47,635 bases of DNA, from the NCBI RefSeq assembly GCF_000262345.1, contig NZ_AJTQ01000071.1, positions 1 to 47,635 on the forward strand, given 5' to 3'. The position numbers were made by a program, and so were the translations under genes. This stretch comes from Streptomyces xiaopingdaonensis (GTDB lineage: Bacteria > Actinomycetota > Actinomycetes > Streptomycetales > Streptomycetaceae). A model generated the notes under the pieces. It was not told the DNA's origin and made no database searches. It worked only from the letters and a program-made list of their open reading frames with translations. Below, piece by piece: positions 1 through 8,880 of this stretch (the stretch's first letter is position 1; the number at the start of each line of letters is the position of its first letter).

Positions 1-1616
1 CGCGGGAAGAGGACCGCGCCCTTGGTGACCGTCGCGCCCGCGGGCAGACGGCCCCAGTCGGCGACGGTGTCGATGCGCTGCTCCGCGAGGGGGCCGAGTG
101 CGGACTCGGCGCCGAGCGACGACCAGAGCTTCTCGCTCGTCTCCGGCATCACCGGGTTGAGGAGGACGGCGACGGCGCGGAGGGACTCGGCGGCCGTCCA
201 GAGGATCGTCGCGAGGCGGGCCCGCGCCTCCTCGCCCTCCTCCTTGGCGACCTTCCAGGGCTGCTGCTCGGTGAGGTAGCCGTTGACCTGCTTGATGAAC
301 TCGAAGACGGCGCCGATGCCGCCCGCGAAGTCGAGCTCCTCGCCGATCCGGCGGTCCGCCTCCGAAGCGGCCTTCGCCAGGCCCGACGTGATCGCCTCTT
401 CGGCTTCGCCCTCGGCGGTCGACTCCGGCAGGACCCCGCCGAAGTACTTGCCCACCATGGCGGCGACGCGGGAGGCGAGGTTGCCGTAGTCGTTGGCGAG
501 CTCGCTGGTGTAGCGCGCCGCGAAGTCCTCCCAGGAGAAGGAGCCGTCCTGGCCGTAGGCGATGGCGCGGAGGAAGTACCAGCGGTAGGCGTCGATGCCG
601 AAGTGCTCGGTGAGCTGCTGCGGGGAGATGCCGGTCAGGTTGGACTTGGACATCTTCTCGCCGCCGACCATGAGCCAGCCGTTGGCGACCACGCGCTCCG
701 GCAGCGGGAGGCCGTTGGCCATGAGCATCGCCGGCCAGATCACCGCGTGGAAGCGGAGGATGTCCTTGCCGACGAGATGCACCTGGGCGGGGAAGGTCTC
801 GTCGAACTTCCGCTGGTCGGCGCCGTATCCGACGGCGGTGGCGTAGTTGAGGAGGGCGTCGATCCAGACGTAGATGACGTGCTTGTCGTCCCACGGGACC
901 TTGACGCCCCAGTCGAAGGTGGAGCGGGAGATCGAGAGGTCCTCCAAGCCCTGGCGGACGAACTGCACGACCTCGTTGCGCGCCGACTCGGGCTGGATGA
1001 ACTCGGGGTGCGCCTCGTAGTGCGCAAGGAGCTTCGGGCCGTACTCGGAGAGCTTGAAGAAGTAGTTCTCCTCGGAGAGCATCTCCACCGGCCTGCGGTG
1101 GATGGGGCAGAGCTCCTGCCCCTCGAACTCGCCCTCGCCTTCGAGGAGTTCGCCGTAGGTCTTGTACTCCTCGCAGGGGACGCAGTACGGGCCCTCGTAG
1201 CCGCCCTGGTAGATCTCGCCGCGGTCGTAGAGGTCCTGGACGAACTCGCGGACGCGGTCGGTGTGGCGCTTCTCCGTGGTGCGGATGAAGTCGTCGTTGG
1301 CGATGCCGAGATGCTCCCAGAGCGGTTTCCAGGACTCCTCGACGAGCCGGTCGCACCACGCCTGCGGGGAGACGTCGTTGGCCTCGGCCGTGCGCATGAT
1401 CTTCTGACCGTGCTCGTCGGTGCCGGTGAGGTACCACACCTTCTCGCCGCGCTGCCGGTGCCAGCGCGAGAGGACGTCGCCCGCGACGGTCGTGTAGGCG
1501 TGGCCGAGATGCGGGGCGTCGTTGACGTAGTAGATCGGCGTGGTGACGTAGTACGCCTTCGTGCCGTCCTGGTACGCGCCCTGCGCGGTGCTCTTCTCTG
1601 CTCCTGTGGCCGCCAT
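1..1616 (-). CDS. metG: Methionyl-tRNA synthetase, 3' end cut by window edge
   Basis: Class I aminoacyl-tRNA synthetase that charges tRNA(Met) in the cytosol. About 538 codons are present. The HIGH-type motif HLGH is at residues 36-39 after PIYYVND, and KMSKS is at residues 321-325. Between them is a knuckle-like insert with CVPC and CPIH. The reading runs off the left edge after ...KGAVLFPR, so only the last residues are missing. ATG is chosen because a perfect TAGGAT -10 box ends 7 bases before it, which fits a leaderless mRNA; no Shine-Dalgarno sequence is visible. It is divergent from the phosphatase gene. The family call is firm from the motifs and full-length similarity as remembered. 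Confidence 0.96.
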   Translation of the reverse strand, partial: MAATGAEKSTAQGAYQDGTKAYYVTTPIYYVNDAPHLGHAYTTVAGDVLSRWHRQRGEKVWYLTGTDEHGQKIMRTAEANDVSPQAWCDRLVEESWKPLWEHLGIANDDFIRTTEKRHTDRVREFVQDLYDRGEIYQGGYEGPYCVPCEEYKTYGELLEGEGEFEGQELCPIHRRPVEMLSEENYFFKLSEYGPKLLAHYEAHPEFIQPESARNEVVQFVRQGLEDLSISRSTFDWGVKVPWDDKHVIYVWIDALLNYATAVGYGADQRKFDETFPAQVHLVGKDILRFHAVIWPAMLMANGLPLPERVVANGWLMVGGEKMSKSNLTGISPQQLTEHFGIDAYRWYFLRAIAYGQDGSFSWEDFAARYTSELANDYGNLASRVAAMVGKYFGGVLPESTAEGEAEEAITSGLAKAASEADRRIGEELDFAGGIGAVFEFIKQVNGYLTEQQPWKVAKEEGEEARARLATILWTAAESLRAVAVLLNPVMPETSEKLWSSLGAESALGPLAEQRIDTVADWGRLPAGATVTKGAVLFP

Positions 1617-1623
1617 GTGCGAA

Positions 1624-1629
1624 ATCCTA
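1624..1629 (-). promoter_or_regulatory. -10 box of leaderless metG promoter
   Basis: TAGGAT on the minus strand matches the actinobacterial TANNNT -10 consensus. Exactly 7 bases separate it from the metG ATG, so transcription would begin at or next to the start codon. No convincing -35 hexamer is seen 17-18 bases upstream. Confidence 0.6.
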
Positions 1630-1693
1630 TCGGCCTCGCGCCACCGGTTTCCTCCCCGTGACGCAGCGTGAGCGCCCCCTGTGGACGCGAGCG

Positions 1694-1715
1694 GTTCACC
1701 CCCGGTTCACGCCGC
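1694..1715 (+). promoter_or_regulatory. PHO box (PhoP direct repeats) upstream of phoX-like gene
   Basis: Two 11-base direct-repeat units, GTTCACCCCCG and GTTCACGCCGC, follow one another with exact 11-base periodicity. This is the known architecture of Streptomyces PhoP sites. A weaker third unit starting GGTCGC follows. A TAGCGT -10 box lies at 1743-1748, so the repeats sit around and upstream of the -35 position, as expected for activation under phosphate limitation. Confidence 0.8.
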
Positions 1716-1742
1716 GGTCGCCGGGGTGCGGCGGCGCCTGCC

Positions 1743-1748
1743 TAGCGT
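1743..1748 (+). promoter_or_regulatory. Possible -10 box of phoX-like gene
   Basis: TAGCGT fits TANNNT and lies 27 bases after the PHO box repeats. The start codon is about 65 bases further on, after a GGAGGGGAACG ribosome binding site. Confidence 0.4.
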
Positions 1749-1814
1749 CGCCGCCGTATCCGACGACGCCCGACGACGAACAACGCCCGCGCCCGCGGAG
1801 CACGGAGGGGAACG

Positions 1815-3863
1815 ATGCGCAGAGAGCTGCCGATCCTGGGATCGCACGGCGGAAGGTCGGCGATGACCTGCCGCTACCGGTGCGGGGACGCCTGCTTCCA
1901 CGAGACGCCGAACCGGACGGACAACGGCTACCTCGGAGAGTTCGTCGCCCGCGCCGTCTCCCGCCGCTCCGTGCTGCGCACCGGTGCCGTCGCCGGTGCC
2001 GTCGCGGTCGTGGGCGGGGCGGGACCGGGGGCGGCGCCGGTCGAGGCGGCGGGGCGCGGCGCCGGCGCGCGCGGGAAGCCGGCGAAGGGGCTGCGGTTCG
2101 CGCCCGTCGCGCCGAACACGGCGGACGCCGTGACGGTGCCGGACGGGTACGCGCAGGCCGTCGTCGTGCGGTGGGGGGACCCGATCCTGCGCGGGGCGCC
2201 GGAGTTCGCCCCCGGGCGGCAGTCGGCGCGGGCGCAGGAGGGGCAGTTCGGCTACAACAACGACTTCGCCGAGCTGCTCCCCTTCGACGAGCCCGGGCGG
2301 CAGCTCCTCGTCGCCAACCACGAGTACACCAACGAGGAGTTGATGTTCGCCGGGTACGACCCGGAGAAGCCGTCGCGCGCGCAGGCGGAGATCGCGTGGG
2401 CCGCGCACGGGCTCTCCGTCGTGATCGTCGAGGAGGAGCGGCGCGGCGGCGGGCTGCGTCCGGTGCGCAGGCACCGGGTGAACCGGCGGATCACGGCGCG
2501 GACGCCGTTCACCGTCACGGGGCCCGCGGCCGGCGGCGAGCTGCTGCGCACCTCGGCCGATCCGGAGGGCCGCACCGTCCTCGGCACCCTCAACAACTGT
2601 TCGGGCGGCACCACTCCGTGGGGCACGGTGCTCTCCGGCGAGGAGAACGTCGACCAGTACTTCGCCCACGGCGAGCGCGTCGCGGACGAGCGGACCCGCG
2701 CCCGCCTCGAGCGGTACGGAATGGCCGGCGGCGAGACGCAGCGCAAGTGGGAGCGGTTCGACAGCCGCTTCGACCTCACCCGGGAGCCGAACGAGGCGAA
2801 CCGGTTCGGCTGGGTCGTCGAACTCGACCCGTACGACCCGGAGTCGGCGCCGCGGAAGCGCACGGCGCTCGGCCGCTTCAAGCACGAGGCGGCGCAGCCC
2901 CGTCTCACCGAGGACGGCCGGCCCGTCGTCTACCTCGGCGACGACCAGAAGTTCGACTACTTCTACAAGTTCGTCTCCTCCCGCCGGATGCACCGCGGCC
3001 GCACCGCCGCGGCCCACGAGCACAACATGACCCTCCTCGACGAGGGCACGCTCTACGTCGCGCGCCTGGAGGGAAACAGCCCGCCGGAGGAGATCGACGG
3101 CACCGGAGCCCTCCCCGAGGACGGCGAGTTCGACGGCACGGGACGCTGGATACCCCTGGCCACGGGCGACACCTCGCACGTTGCGGGGATGACGGCCGAG
3201 GAGGTCTACGTCTTCACGCGCCTCGCGGCCGACAGGGTCGGCGCGACGAAGATGGACCGCCCCGAGGACATCGAGGCGAGCCCGCGGACCGGCCGCGTCT
3301 ACGTCGCGCTCACCAACAACAGCTCGCGCGGAGCGGCCGACGGGCACCCGGCCGACGAGGCGAACCCGCGCGGCGGCAACAAGCACGGCCAGGTCCTGGA
3401 GTTCGCCGAGGCCCGCGGCGACGCGGCTGCCCGCCGCTTCTCCTGGCGGCTCTTCCTCGTCTGCGGCGACCCGGAGGACCCGTCGACGTACTTCGCCGGC
3501 TTCCCGAAGGAGCAGGTGAGCCCGATCTCCTGCCCCGACAACGTCGCCTTCGACCCGTACGGCAACCTGTGGATCTCCACCGACGGCAACGCGCTCGGCT
3601 CGCACGACGGCCTCTTCGGCGTCGCGGTGGAGGGCGCGCGCCGCGGCGAGGTGCGCCAGTTCCTCACGGTGCCGGCGGGCGCGGAGACGTGCGGTCCCGT
3701 CGTGCAGGAGCGCCGGGTGCTCGTCTGCGTGCAGCATCCGGGAGAGTCCGACGGGGCGAGCGTGGAGGAGCCGGCTTCGAGCTGGCCCGACGGGCCCGGC
3801 GCCCTCGTGCGTCCCGCGGTCGTCGCGGTGTGGCCGGAGGGCGGCGGGCGCATCGGGGTCTGA
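1815..3863 (+). CDS. PhoX/DUF839 family Tat-exported alkaline phosphatase
   Basis: Predicted secreted phosphatase of the PhoX (DUF839) family; known members are iron/calcium enzymes that release phosphate from organic esters outside the cell. The 682-residue protein has a twin-arginine signal (SRRSVLR, residues 49-55) followed by an Ala/Gly-rich hydrophobic stretch. Family blocks include NHEYTNEE, NNCSGGTTPWGT with the acidic GEEN, and SCPDN near the C-terminal blade. GGAGGGGAACG supports the ATG; MTCRYR at residue 17 is an alternative start that keeps the Tat signal. The PHO box upstream indicates PhoR-PhoP control. It converges on the VIT-family gene with only 12 bases between stop codons. 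Confidence 0.9.
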   Translation: MRRELPILGSHGGRSAMTCRYRCGDACFHETPNRTDNGYLGEFVARAVSRRSVLRTGAVAGAVAVVGGAGPGAAPVEAAGRGAGARGKPAKGLRFAPVAPNTADAVTVPDGYAQAVVVRWGDPILRGAPEFAPGRQSARAQEGQFGYNNDFAELLPFDEPGRQLLVANHEYTNEELMFAGYDPEKPSRAQAEIAWAAHGLSVVIVEEERRGGGLRPVRRHRVNRRITARTPFTVTGPAAGGELLRTSADPEGRTVLGTLNNCSGGTTPWGTVLSGEENVDQYFAHGERVADERTRARLERYGMAGGETQRKWERFDSRFDLTREPNEANRFGWVVELDPYDPESAPRKRTALGRFKHEAAQPRLTEDGRPVVYLGDDQKFDYFYKFVSSRRMHRGRTAAAHEHNMTLLDEGTLYVARLEGNSPPEEIDGTGALPEDGEFDGTGRWIPLATGDTSHVAGMTAEEVYVFTRLAADRVGATKMDRPEDIEASPRTGRVYVALTNNSSRGAADGHPADEANPRGGNKHGQVLEFAEARGDAAARRFSWRLFLVCGDPEDPSTYFAGFPKEQVSPISCPDNVAFDPYGNLWISTDGNALGSHDGLFGVAVEGARRGEVRQFLTVPAGAETCGPVVQERRVLVCVQHPGESDGASVEEPASSWPDGPGALVRPAVVAVWPEGGGRIGV

Positions 3864-3875
3864 GGCGGCGGCGCG

Positions 3876-4727
3876 TCAGGCGACGGTCGTGCCGGCCAAC
3901 TCGCCGATGAGGTACGTGACCGCGGAGGCGGCGGTCACGATGAGCAGTTGCCGCACGGCCGTCCACACCGCCCGCCCCGCCTGCCAACCCAGCACCCCGC
4001 CGACGCCGAGCGACGCGAGCCCCGTCAGCACCATCGAGCCCGCGAGCGCAGCGCCCCCGGAGGTGAGGAACCACGGCAGCAGCGGGACGAAAGCGCCGAC
4101 GACGAAGAGCAGCAGCGAGTAGACGGCGGCGACGAGGGGCGAGCCGACGTCGCCGGGCGTGACGCCGTAGAGGACCCAGACCTGCGAGTTGCGGGTGCGC
4201 ATCCCGGCGGCGAGGAGGCTGCGGCTGGCGCGCTGCGCCGTGGGGCGGTCGAGCCCGCCGCCCTGCATCCGAGCCGAGAGCCTGCCGAGGACCGTCGGCG
4301 GAGAGAGCAGCCAGGCGCGGTGGAGCGCCCGCTCCATCGACTCGGCGACCTCCACCTGGCTGCGCACCGACACCCACTCCCCCGCCGCCATGGAGAGCGC
4401 CCCGGCGAGGAGGCTGGCGAGCCCGGCGAGGCGCACGGTCGCGGAGTCGGCGGAGGCGCCCGCGATGCCGAGGATCAGGCAGAGGTTGGTGACGAGGCCG
4501 TCGTTGACGCCGAGCACCGCCGCCCTGATGCCGCCGTGCGAGACGCGCTGCGCGGTGCGGTTCGCCTCGTCGAGGGTGGCGGCGGCGTGCGCGTCGGCGT
4601 CCGCGGTGCGGGTCGCCGGGTCCCAGTCGGGGGCGAGCTGGTGCCAGCCGTGGACGCCCGGGTCGGGTTCGGGGGAGGGCTGGGGCTCGTCGGGGTCTTC
4701 GGGGTCCGGCGGGGGGCTGTGGGTCAC
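3876..4727 (-). CDS. VIT1/CCC1 family membrane protein
   Basis: Integral membrane protein of the VIT1/CCC1 family, whose eukaryotic members move Fe2+ or Mn2+ into vacuoles; the bacterial substrate is not evident here. The 283-residue protein has an acidic, Pro-rich N-terminus (residues 1-40). The family motif VNDGLVTNLCLILG comes next, then LAGALSMAAGEWVSVRSQ, a soluble linker and three hydrophobic segments to the end. The GTG start is chosen because CCGGAGG lies 4 bases before it; reading further upstream gives only low-complexity sequence. The gene is divergent from the exporter gene. Confidence 0.85.
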   Translation of the reverse strand: MTHSPPPDPEDPDEPQPSPEPDPGVHGWHQLAPDWDPATRTADADAHAAATLDEANRTAQRVSHGGIRAAVLGVNDGLVTNLCLILGIAGASADSATVRLAGLASLLAGALSMAAGEWVSVRSQVEVAESMERALHRAWLLSPPTVLGRLSARMQGGGLDRPTAQRASRSLLAAGMRTRNSQVWVLYGVTPGDVGSPLVAAVYSLLLFVVGAFVPLLPWFLTSGGAALAGSMVLTGLASLGVGGVLGWQAGRAVWTAVRQLLIVTAASAVTYLIGELAGTTVA

Positions 4728-4795
4728 CGCACCTCCGGGGGACGCCGTTGGGTCGGGTGGGTTCCGGGCGAAATTCTCTTTTCGGGGCGTAAGCC

Positions 4796-4801
4796 TAGAG
4801 T
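4796..4801 (+). promoter_or_regulatory. -10 box before leader ORF of thrE-like gene
   Basis: TAGAGT matches TANNNT and ends 6 bases before an ATG. A weak TTCTCT lies 16 bases upstream. The geometry predicts an mRNA starting at the ATG of the 11-codon leader. Confidence 0.5.
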
Positions 4802-4807
4802 AGGGAC

Positions 4808-4843
4808 ATGGCTGCGGTGCGTACGGCGGGAGCGCAAGTCTGA
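4808..4843 (+). CDS. 11-residue leader peptide coupled to exporter gene
   Basis: A tiny ORF, MAAVRTAGAQV, begins 6 bases after a good -10 box and stops in TGATG, so its TGA overlaps the ATG of the exporter gene by one base. The exporter ATG has no Shine-Dalgarno sequence (GCGCAAGTC precedes it), and the frame upstream of it is closed by a TAG, so no longer exporter start exists. Translation of the exporter may therefore depend on ribosomes finishing this leader. The peptide has one Thr and no run of a regulatory amino acid, so classical attenuation is not supported. Functional status is inference. Confidence 0.5.
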   Translation: MAAVRTAGAQV

Positions 4844-6366
4844 TGCGCGGGCACCTGCCGGTACGGCGCCTGCTGAGGAGGCGGCGCGCGGAGCCCGCCG
4901 CCACCGTGCGCCGGGCGCTCGGTGCCGCCTCGCCCGCCGGGCACATGCCGTCCCTCCGCCTCTGGCGCCGGCGCGGGCGCACGATCACCGTCCCGGCGGC
5001 GTCCGAGGACGACCAGCGGGAGTGGGCGAGGGAGCTCGCCGGGCTGCTCTGCGAGGTCGGCGTCGAGATGCTGCGTGCCGGCATCAGGACGGAGCAGGCC
5101 GAGGCGGGTCTCCGCGACGTCGCGGCGCGCTACGGCGTGCCCGCGCGCTGCTTCATCGTGCCGACGGGGCTCTTCGTCCGGGTCGGCGGAGGGCGCAGGG
5201 GAAGCGAGGGCGAGCTCGACTTCGCGCCCGTGGACGGCGGCGACCTGCGGCTCGATCAGATCGAGGCGCTGGAGGCGCTGCTCGCCCGGATGCGGGCGCA
5301 GGTCGTCCCCTTCGACGAGGTGCGGGCCGAGCTGACGGCGATGCGCGCGATGCCGCAGCGGTACAGCCCGGCCACCACGGTCGGCGGCCACATGCTCCTC
5401 ACCGCCGGCCTCGGCGCCGTCCAGCACGCCTCGCCGCCCGCGCTCCTCGGCTACCTCGTCCTCGGTGCCTTCGTCGGGGCGCTGCGCCTCGCCGGCCTGC
5501 GATTCGCGTTGCTGCGCCCGGCGCTCCCGGTGCTCGCGGCGGCGCTCGTCACGGGCGTCTCGCTGCGGTGGGCGGGGCCGCTGCTCCACGAGCAGCCCGC
5601 GCGGCTCTTCGTGCCGCCGCTCATCGCCTTCCTCCCGGGCGCGGCCCTGACGATGGGTGCGCTGGAGGTCGCGTGGGGCGCGGTGCTCTCCGGGATCGGC
5701 CGGCTCGCGGGGGCGTTCAACCAACTGCTGCTCCTCGCCTTCGGGATCTTCGTGGGGACGGACCTGGTGGCGCAGCGCGGCCCGGGCGGCCCTGCACCCG
5801 AGACGCTCGGCGCGTGGGCCGGATGGTGCGGGGTGCTGCTCCTCGGCGTCGGGTTCGTGCTCTACCAGTCGGCGCACGCGGGGGTGTTGGGGTGGCTGCT
5901 CGGTGCGCTGCTCGCCGAGCACGGCGTGCGGGTGCTCGGGTCGCTGGCGGTGAGCAGCGTCCTCGGCGCCTTCGCAGCGGGCGCCGCGCTGCCGCTGCTC
6001 GCCTCGTGGGTGGGGCGCCGCTCCCACGTCCCCGACCAGGTCGTCTTCCTGCCGTGCTTCTGGCTCCTCGTGCCGGGCTCCACGGGGCTGCGCGGCATCT
6101 CCGACCTGCTCGTCGAGCACCGGCCCGGGAGCCTGGCGATCCTGACGGGCACGGTCGTGACGGTGGTGGCGGTCGCGCTCGGCGTCCTCGTCGGGGCGGG
6201 CGCGCTGCGGCACACGAGGCTGGAGTTGGGACCGCCGGACGGTCCTGCGCGGACGCGCCCGGACGGTGCCGACGCGCCGGGAGGGGAGCACGAGTCGGCG
6301 GCGGACGGAGTGCATAACGCCGGGGCTGCGGGAAAGGCGGGACGCGAGGCTCCGCGTGCCGGCTGA
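4843..6366 (+). CDS. ThrE-type threonine/serine exporter family protein
   Basis: Membrane protein of the threonine/serine exporter family (DUF1212 followed by a ThrE_2-like half). The 507-residue protein starts with an Arg-rich tail. The cytosolic N-domain (about residues 45-175) has LLCEVGVEMLRAG, a pattern typical of DUF1212. About ten hydrophobic segments follow, with PALLGYLVLGAFVGAL and a FLPGAALTMGALEVAWG block characteristic of ThrE. A second membrane half contains LVPGSTGLRGIS. The last 45 residues are hydrophilic. Actual substrate is not shown by sequence. Confidence 0.85.
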   Translation: MRGHLPVRRLLRRRRAEPAATVRRALGAASPAGHMPSLRLWRRRGRTITVPAASEDDQREWARELAGLLCEVGVEMLRAGIRTEQAEAGLRDVAARYGVPARCFIVPTGLFVRVGGGRRGSEGELDFAPVDGGDLRLDQIEALEALLARMRAQVVPFDEVRAELTAMRAMPQRYSPATTVGGHMLLTAGLGAVQHASPPALLGYLVLGAFVGALRLAGLRFALLRPALPVLAAALVTGVSLRWAGPLLHEQPARLFVPPLIAFLPGAALTMGALEVAWGAVLSGIGRLAGAFNQLLLLAFGIFVGTDLVAQRGPGGPAPETLGAWAGWCGVLLLGVGFVLYQSAHAGVLGWLLGALLAEHGVRVLGSLAVSSVLGAFAAGAALPLLASWVGRRSHVPDQVVFLPCFWLLVPGSTGLRGISDLLVEHRPGSLAILTGTVVTVVAVALGVLVGAGALRHTRLELGPPDGPARTRPDGADAPGGEHESAADGVHNAGAAGKAGREAPRAG

Positions 6367-6382
6367 CCGGTGGCAGCCGGTC
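6365..6382 (+). terminator. Short hairpin at end of thrE-like gene
   Basis: GACCGG and CCGGTC form a 6-bp stem around a 6-base loop, starting at the stop codon. It has no U-tract. It may be a weak terminator or chance in GC-rich DNA. Confidence 0.25.
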
Positions 6383-6459
6383 GGCAGGCGTGCGAGCCTT
6401 TTCAGGGCAAACGGAAGATCTGACCGGTAACCCCCGAGTCCACCGTTGCGGGTGCAGCC

Positions 6460-7824
6460 ATGGAACGTACGAAGATTCTTGTCGTCGGAGGCGGCTTCGC
6501 CGGTGTGGAGTGCGCGCGCGCCCTCGAGCGCCGACTCGCTCCGTACGAAGCCGAGATCTCCCTGGTCACGCCGACCAACTACCAGCTCTACCTGCCGCTG
6601 CTGCCGCAGTTGGCGAGCGGAGTGCTCACCCCGCAGTCGCTCGCGCCGCCCCTGCGGCGCGTCCTGCGGCGGACCCAGCTCGTGCCCGGGTTCGCCGTCG
6701 GCGTGGACACCGAGGCCAAGGTCTGCGTCACGCGGATGATCACAGGCGAGCTCGTCAACCTCGACTACGACCACATCGTGCTCACCCCCGGCAGCGTCAC
6801 CCGGCGGTTCGACATCCCGGGGCTCGACGAGCACGCGCGCGGCATGAAGACCCTCGCCGAGGCCGCGTACGTCCGCGACCACGTGATCGCCCAACTCGAC
6901 CTGGCCAACTGCAGCAACGACCCCGAGGAGCGGGCCTCGCGGCTCCAGTTCGTCGTGGTCGGCGGCGGGTACGCGGGGACGGAGACCGTCGCGGGGCTCC
7001 AGCGGCTCACCAACAACGCGGCCAAGCGCTACCAGAACATCGACCCCAGCCAGATCCGCTGGCACCTGCTCGACGTCGCACCGAAGCTGATGCCCGAACT
7101 CGGCGAGGAGCTCGGCAACCACGCCCTGCGCATCCTGCGGATGCGGGGTACGCAGGTGTCGCTCGGCGTCTCGGTCGCCTCGGTCGACGACAAGTCGGTG
7201 ACGCTCACCGACAACCGCGTGCTGCCGAGCCGGACGCTGATCTGGACGGCCGGGGTCGTCGCGAGCCCGCTGATGGAGACGCTGGAGGCGGAGACCTCGC
7301 GCGGGCGGCTCGTCGTCGACTCGGACCTCACCGTGCCGGGACGCGAGGGCGTGATGGCGGTAGGCGACGCGGCGGCCGTCCCCGACCTGGAGCAGGACGA
7401 GGAGGGCGCCGTCTGCCCGCCGACCGCGCAGCACGCGAGCCGGCAGGGCAAGCACGCGGCGCAGAACCTCGTCGCCAGGCTCCACGGCGAGCCGACGACG
7501 CCGTACCGGCACAGGGACCTCGGCCTCGTGGTCGACCTCGCCGGGCGCGACGCGGTCGCCAACCCGATGGGCTTCGAACTCTCGGGCATGTCCGCGCAGT
7601 TGGTGACGCGTTCGTACCACCTCCTGTCGCTCCGCACCGGCACGGCACGGCTGCGCACGGCCGCCAACTGGGCGCTCAACGCGACGACGGGCGACGACTT
7701 CGTCCGCATCGGCTTCCTCAACCACCGCCCCGTCACGCTCGGCGACTTCGAGCGGACCGGCGACTACCTGACGCCCGACGAGATGCGGGCCCGCACCCGC
7801 CCGGAGCAGCCGGCGGCGGCCTGA
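6460..7824 (+). CDS. ndh: Type II NADH dehydrogenase (NAD(P)/FAD oxidoreductase)
   Basis: Non-proton-pumping NADH:quinone oxidoreductase that would feed electrons to menaquinone from the cytoplasmic face. The 454-residue protein has an FAD Rossmann motif VVGGGFAGVE at residues 8-17 and a second, NADH-binding VVGGGYAGTE near residues 165-174. It also has the family blocks NYQLYLPLLPQ and VGDAAAVPD, and a PPTAQHASRQGK motif that contacts flavin/quinone in NDH-2 enzymes. The C-terminal membrane-anchoring region is amphipathic rather than clearly transmembrane. No clear Shine-Dalgarno precedes the ATG. Another pyridine nucleotide-disulfide oxidoreductase role cannot be excluded. Confidence 0.88.
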   Translation: MERTKILVVGGGFAGVECARALERRLAPYEAEISLVTPTNYQLYLPLLPQLASGVLTPQSLAPPLRRVLRRTQLVPGFAVGVDTEAKVCVTRMITGELVNLDYDHIVLTPGSVTRRFDIPGLDEHARGMKTLAEAAYVRDHVIAQLDLANCSNDPEERASRLQFVVVGGGYAGTETVAGLQRLTNNAAKRYQNIDPSQIRWHLLDVAPKLMPELGEELGNHALRILRMRGTQVSLGVSVASVDDKSVTLTDNRVLPSRTLIWTAGVVASPLMETLEAETSRGRLVVDSDLTVPGREGVMAVGDAAAVPDLEQDEEGAVCPPTAQHASRQGKHAAQNLVARLHGEPTTPYRHRDLGLVVDLAGRDAVANPMGFELSGMSAQLVTRSYHLLSLRTGTARLRTAANWALNATTGDDFVRIGFLNHRPVTLGDFERTGDYLTPDEMRARTRPEQPAAA

Positions 7825-7977
7825 GGCCGGCCCCGGCCCGGCTCGGCGCGCGGTGCCGCGTCCCGGACAGGCCGGCGCGGCGGCGGAGTTCGGCCGCCTC
7901 CCCCGGCAGCGGCGGCCCGGCGGAGCCGCCGCCGGTGCGGGCCGTCCGCGCACCGCGAGGGGCGGCGCCCGGGCGCG

Positions 7978-8880
7978 TCAGTCCTGCGGCTCCTCGGCGC
8001 CCGGGCGTACCACGGCGACGGGGCAGTCGGCGTGGTGGAGCATCGCCTGGCTCACCGAGCCGAGGAGGAGTCCGGCGAAGCCGCCCCGTCCCCGGGCGCC
8101 GACGACGAGCAGCCCGGCTCGCCGGCTCGCCTCGATCAGGGCGGGGCGGATTTGCAACCGGTCGAGCTGCGCGTCGACGCGGACGTCCGGGTACCTCTCG
8201 CGGGGCCCGGCGAGCGCCTCGGTGAGCAGTCGGTGCGCCTCGGTCTCCAGCGCGTCGTGGACCTCCTGGTCGAAGGCGACCGGCATCATCGTGCCCGGCG
8301 CGAGCGCCGTCGGGTAGTAGTAGTCGTTCCAGGAGTGCAGGGCCTGGAGGGGGAGGCCGCGGCGCTGCGCCTCGGCGAACCCGAACTCCAGCGCGGCGGC
8401 GCCGTCCGGCGCGCCGTCGACGGCGAGCAGCACGGGGCCCTGCGCCTCCTCCCTGCCGCGTACGACGAGCACGGGGCACTCGCCGTGCGCCGCGAGGTGC
8501 ACGGCGACGGAGCCGACGAGCAGCCCCGTGAAGCCGCCGAGCCCGCGGCTGCCGACGACGACGAGGTCGGCCGCGCGCGACTCGGCGGCGAGCACGGCGA
8601 GCGGTTCGCCCGTCACCAGCTCACCGTCGACGTCGAGTCGGGGCTCGGCGGCGCGGGCGCGGGCGAGCGCCTCCGCGACGTTCGCCTCCGCCTCGTTGCG
8701 GAGGCCGCCGTCGGGCGGCCCGAGGGGGGAGGCGCCGAGCGGTACGCGCGTCATCGGCCAGGTGAACGCGTGGACCACCCGCAGCGGGCGGCCGCGGAGG
8801 CGTGCCTCGCGCGCGGCGAGTTCGACGGCCCGGAGGCTGGACTCGGACCCGTCCGTACCGGCGACGACGGGCGCGTTCAC
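7978..8880 (-). CDS. Tandem-domain universal stress protein
   Basis: Cytosolic UspA-superfamily protein with two Rossmann-like domains, residues 1-142 and 148-293. Each ends in the ATP-binding pattern G-2X-G-9X-GS: G110/G113/G123-S124 and G261/G264/G274-S275. Both sites look intact, so this is an ATP-binding type. The GTG start has GGGGAGG 7 bases upstream. It also overlaps by 4 bases (GTGA) the stop of a 46-codon ORF, implying translational coupling. In actinobacteria such proteins often belong to hypoxia or stationary-phase regulons; no regulatory site for that was recognised here. Confidence 0.93.
   Translation of the reverse strand: MNAPVVAGTDGSESSLRAVELAAREARLRGRPLRVVHAFTWPMTRVPLGASPLGPPDGGLRNEAEANVAEALARARAAEPRLDVDGELVTGEPLAVLAAESRAADLVVVGSRGLGGFTGLLVGSVAVHLAAHGECPVLVVRGREEAQGPVLLAVDGAPDGAAALEFGFAEAQRRGLPLQALHSWNDYYYPTALAPGTMMPVAFDQEVHDALETEAHRLLTEALAGPRERYPDVRVDAQLDRLQIRPALIEASRRAGLLVVGARGRGGFAGLLLGSVSQAMLHHADCPVAVVRPGAEEPQD

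Noticed and set aside
603..1661. Long plus-strand reading frame opposite metG
   Set aside because: It is the antisense of a motif-confirmed metG; its product is an Asp/Val/Leu/Arg-rich string with no domain, typical of shadow frames in GC-rich genes.
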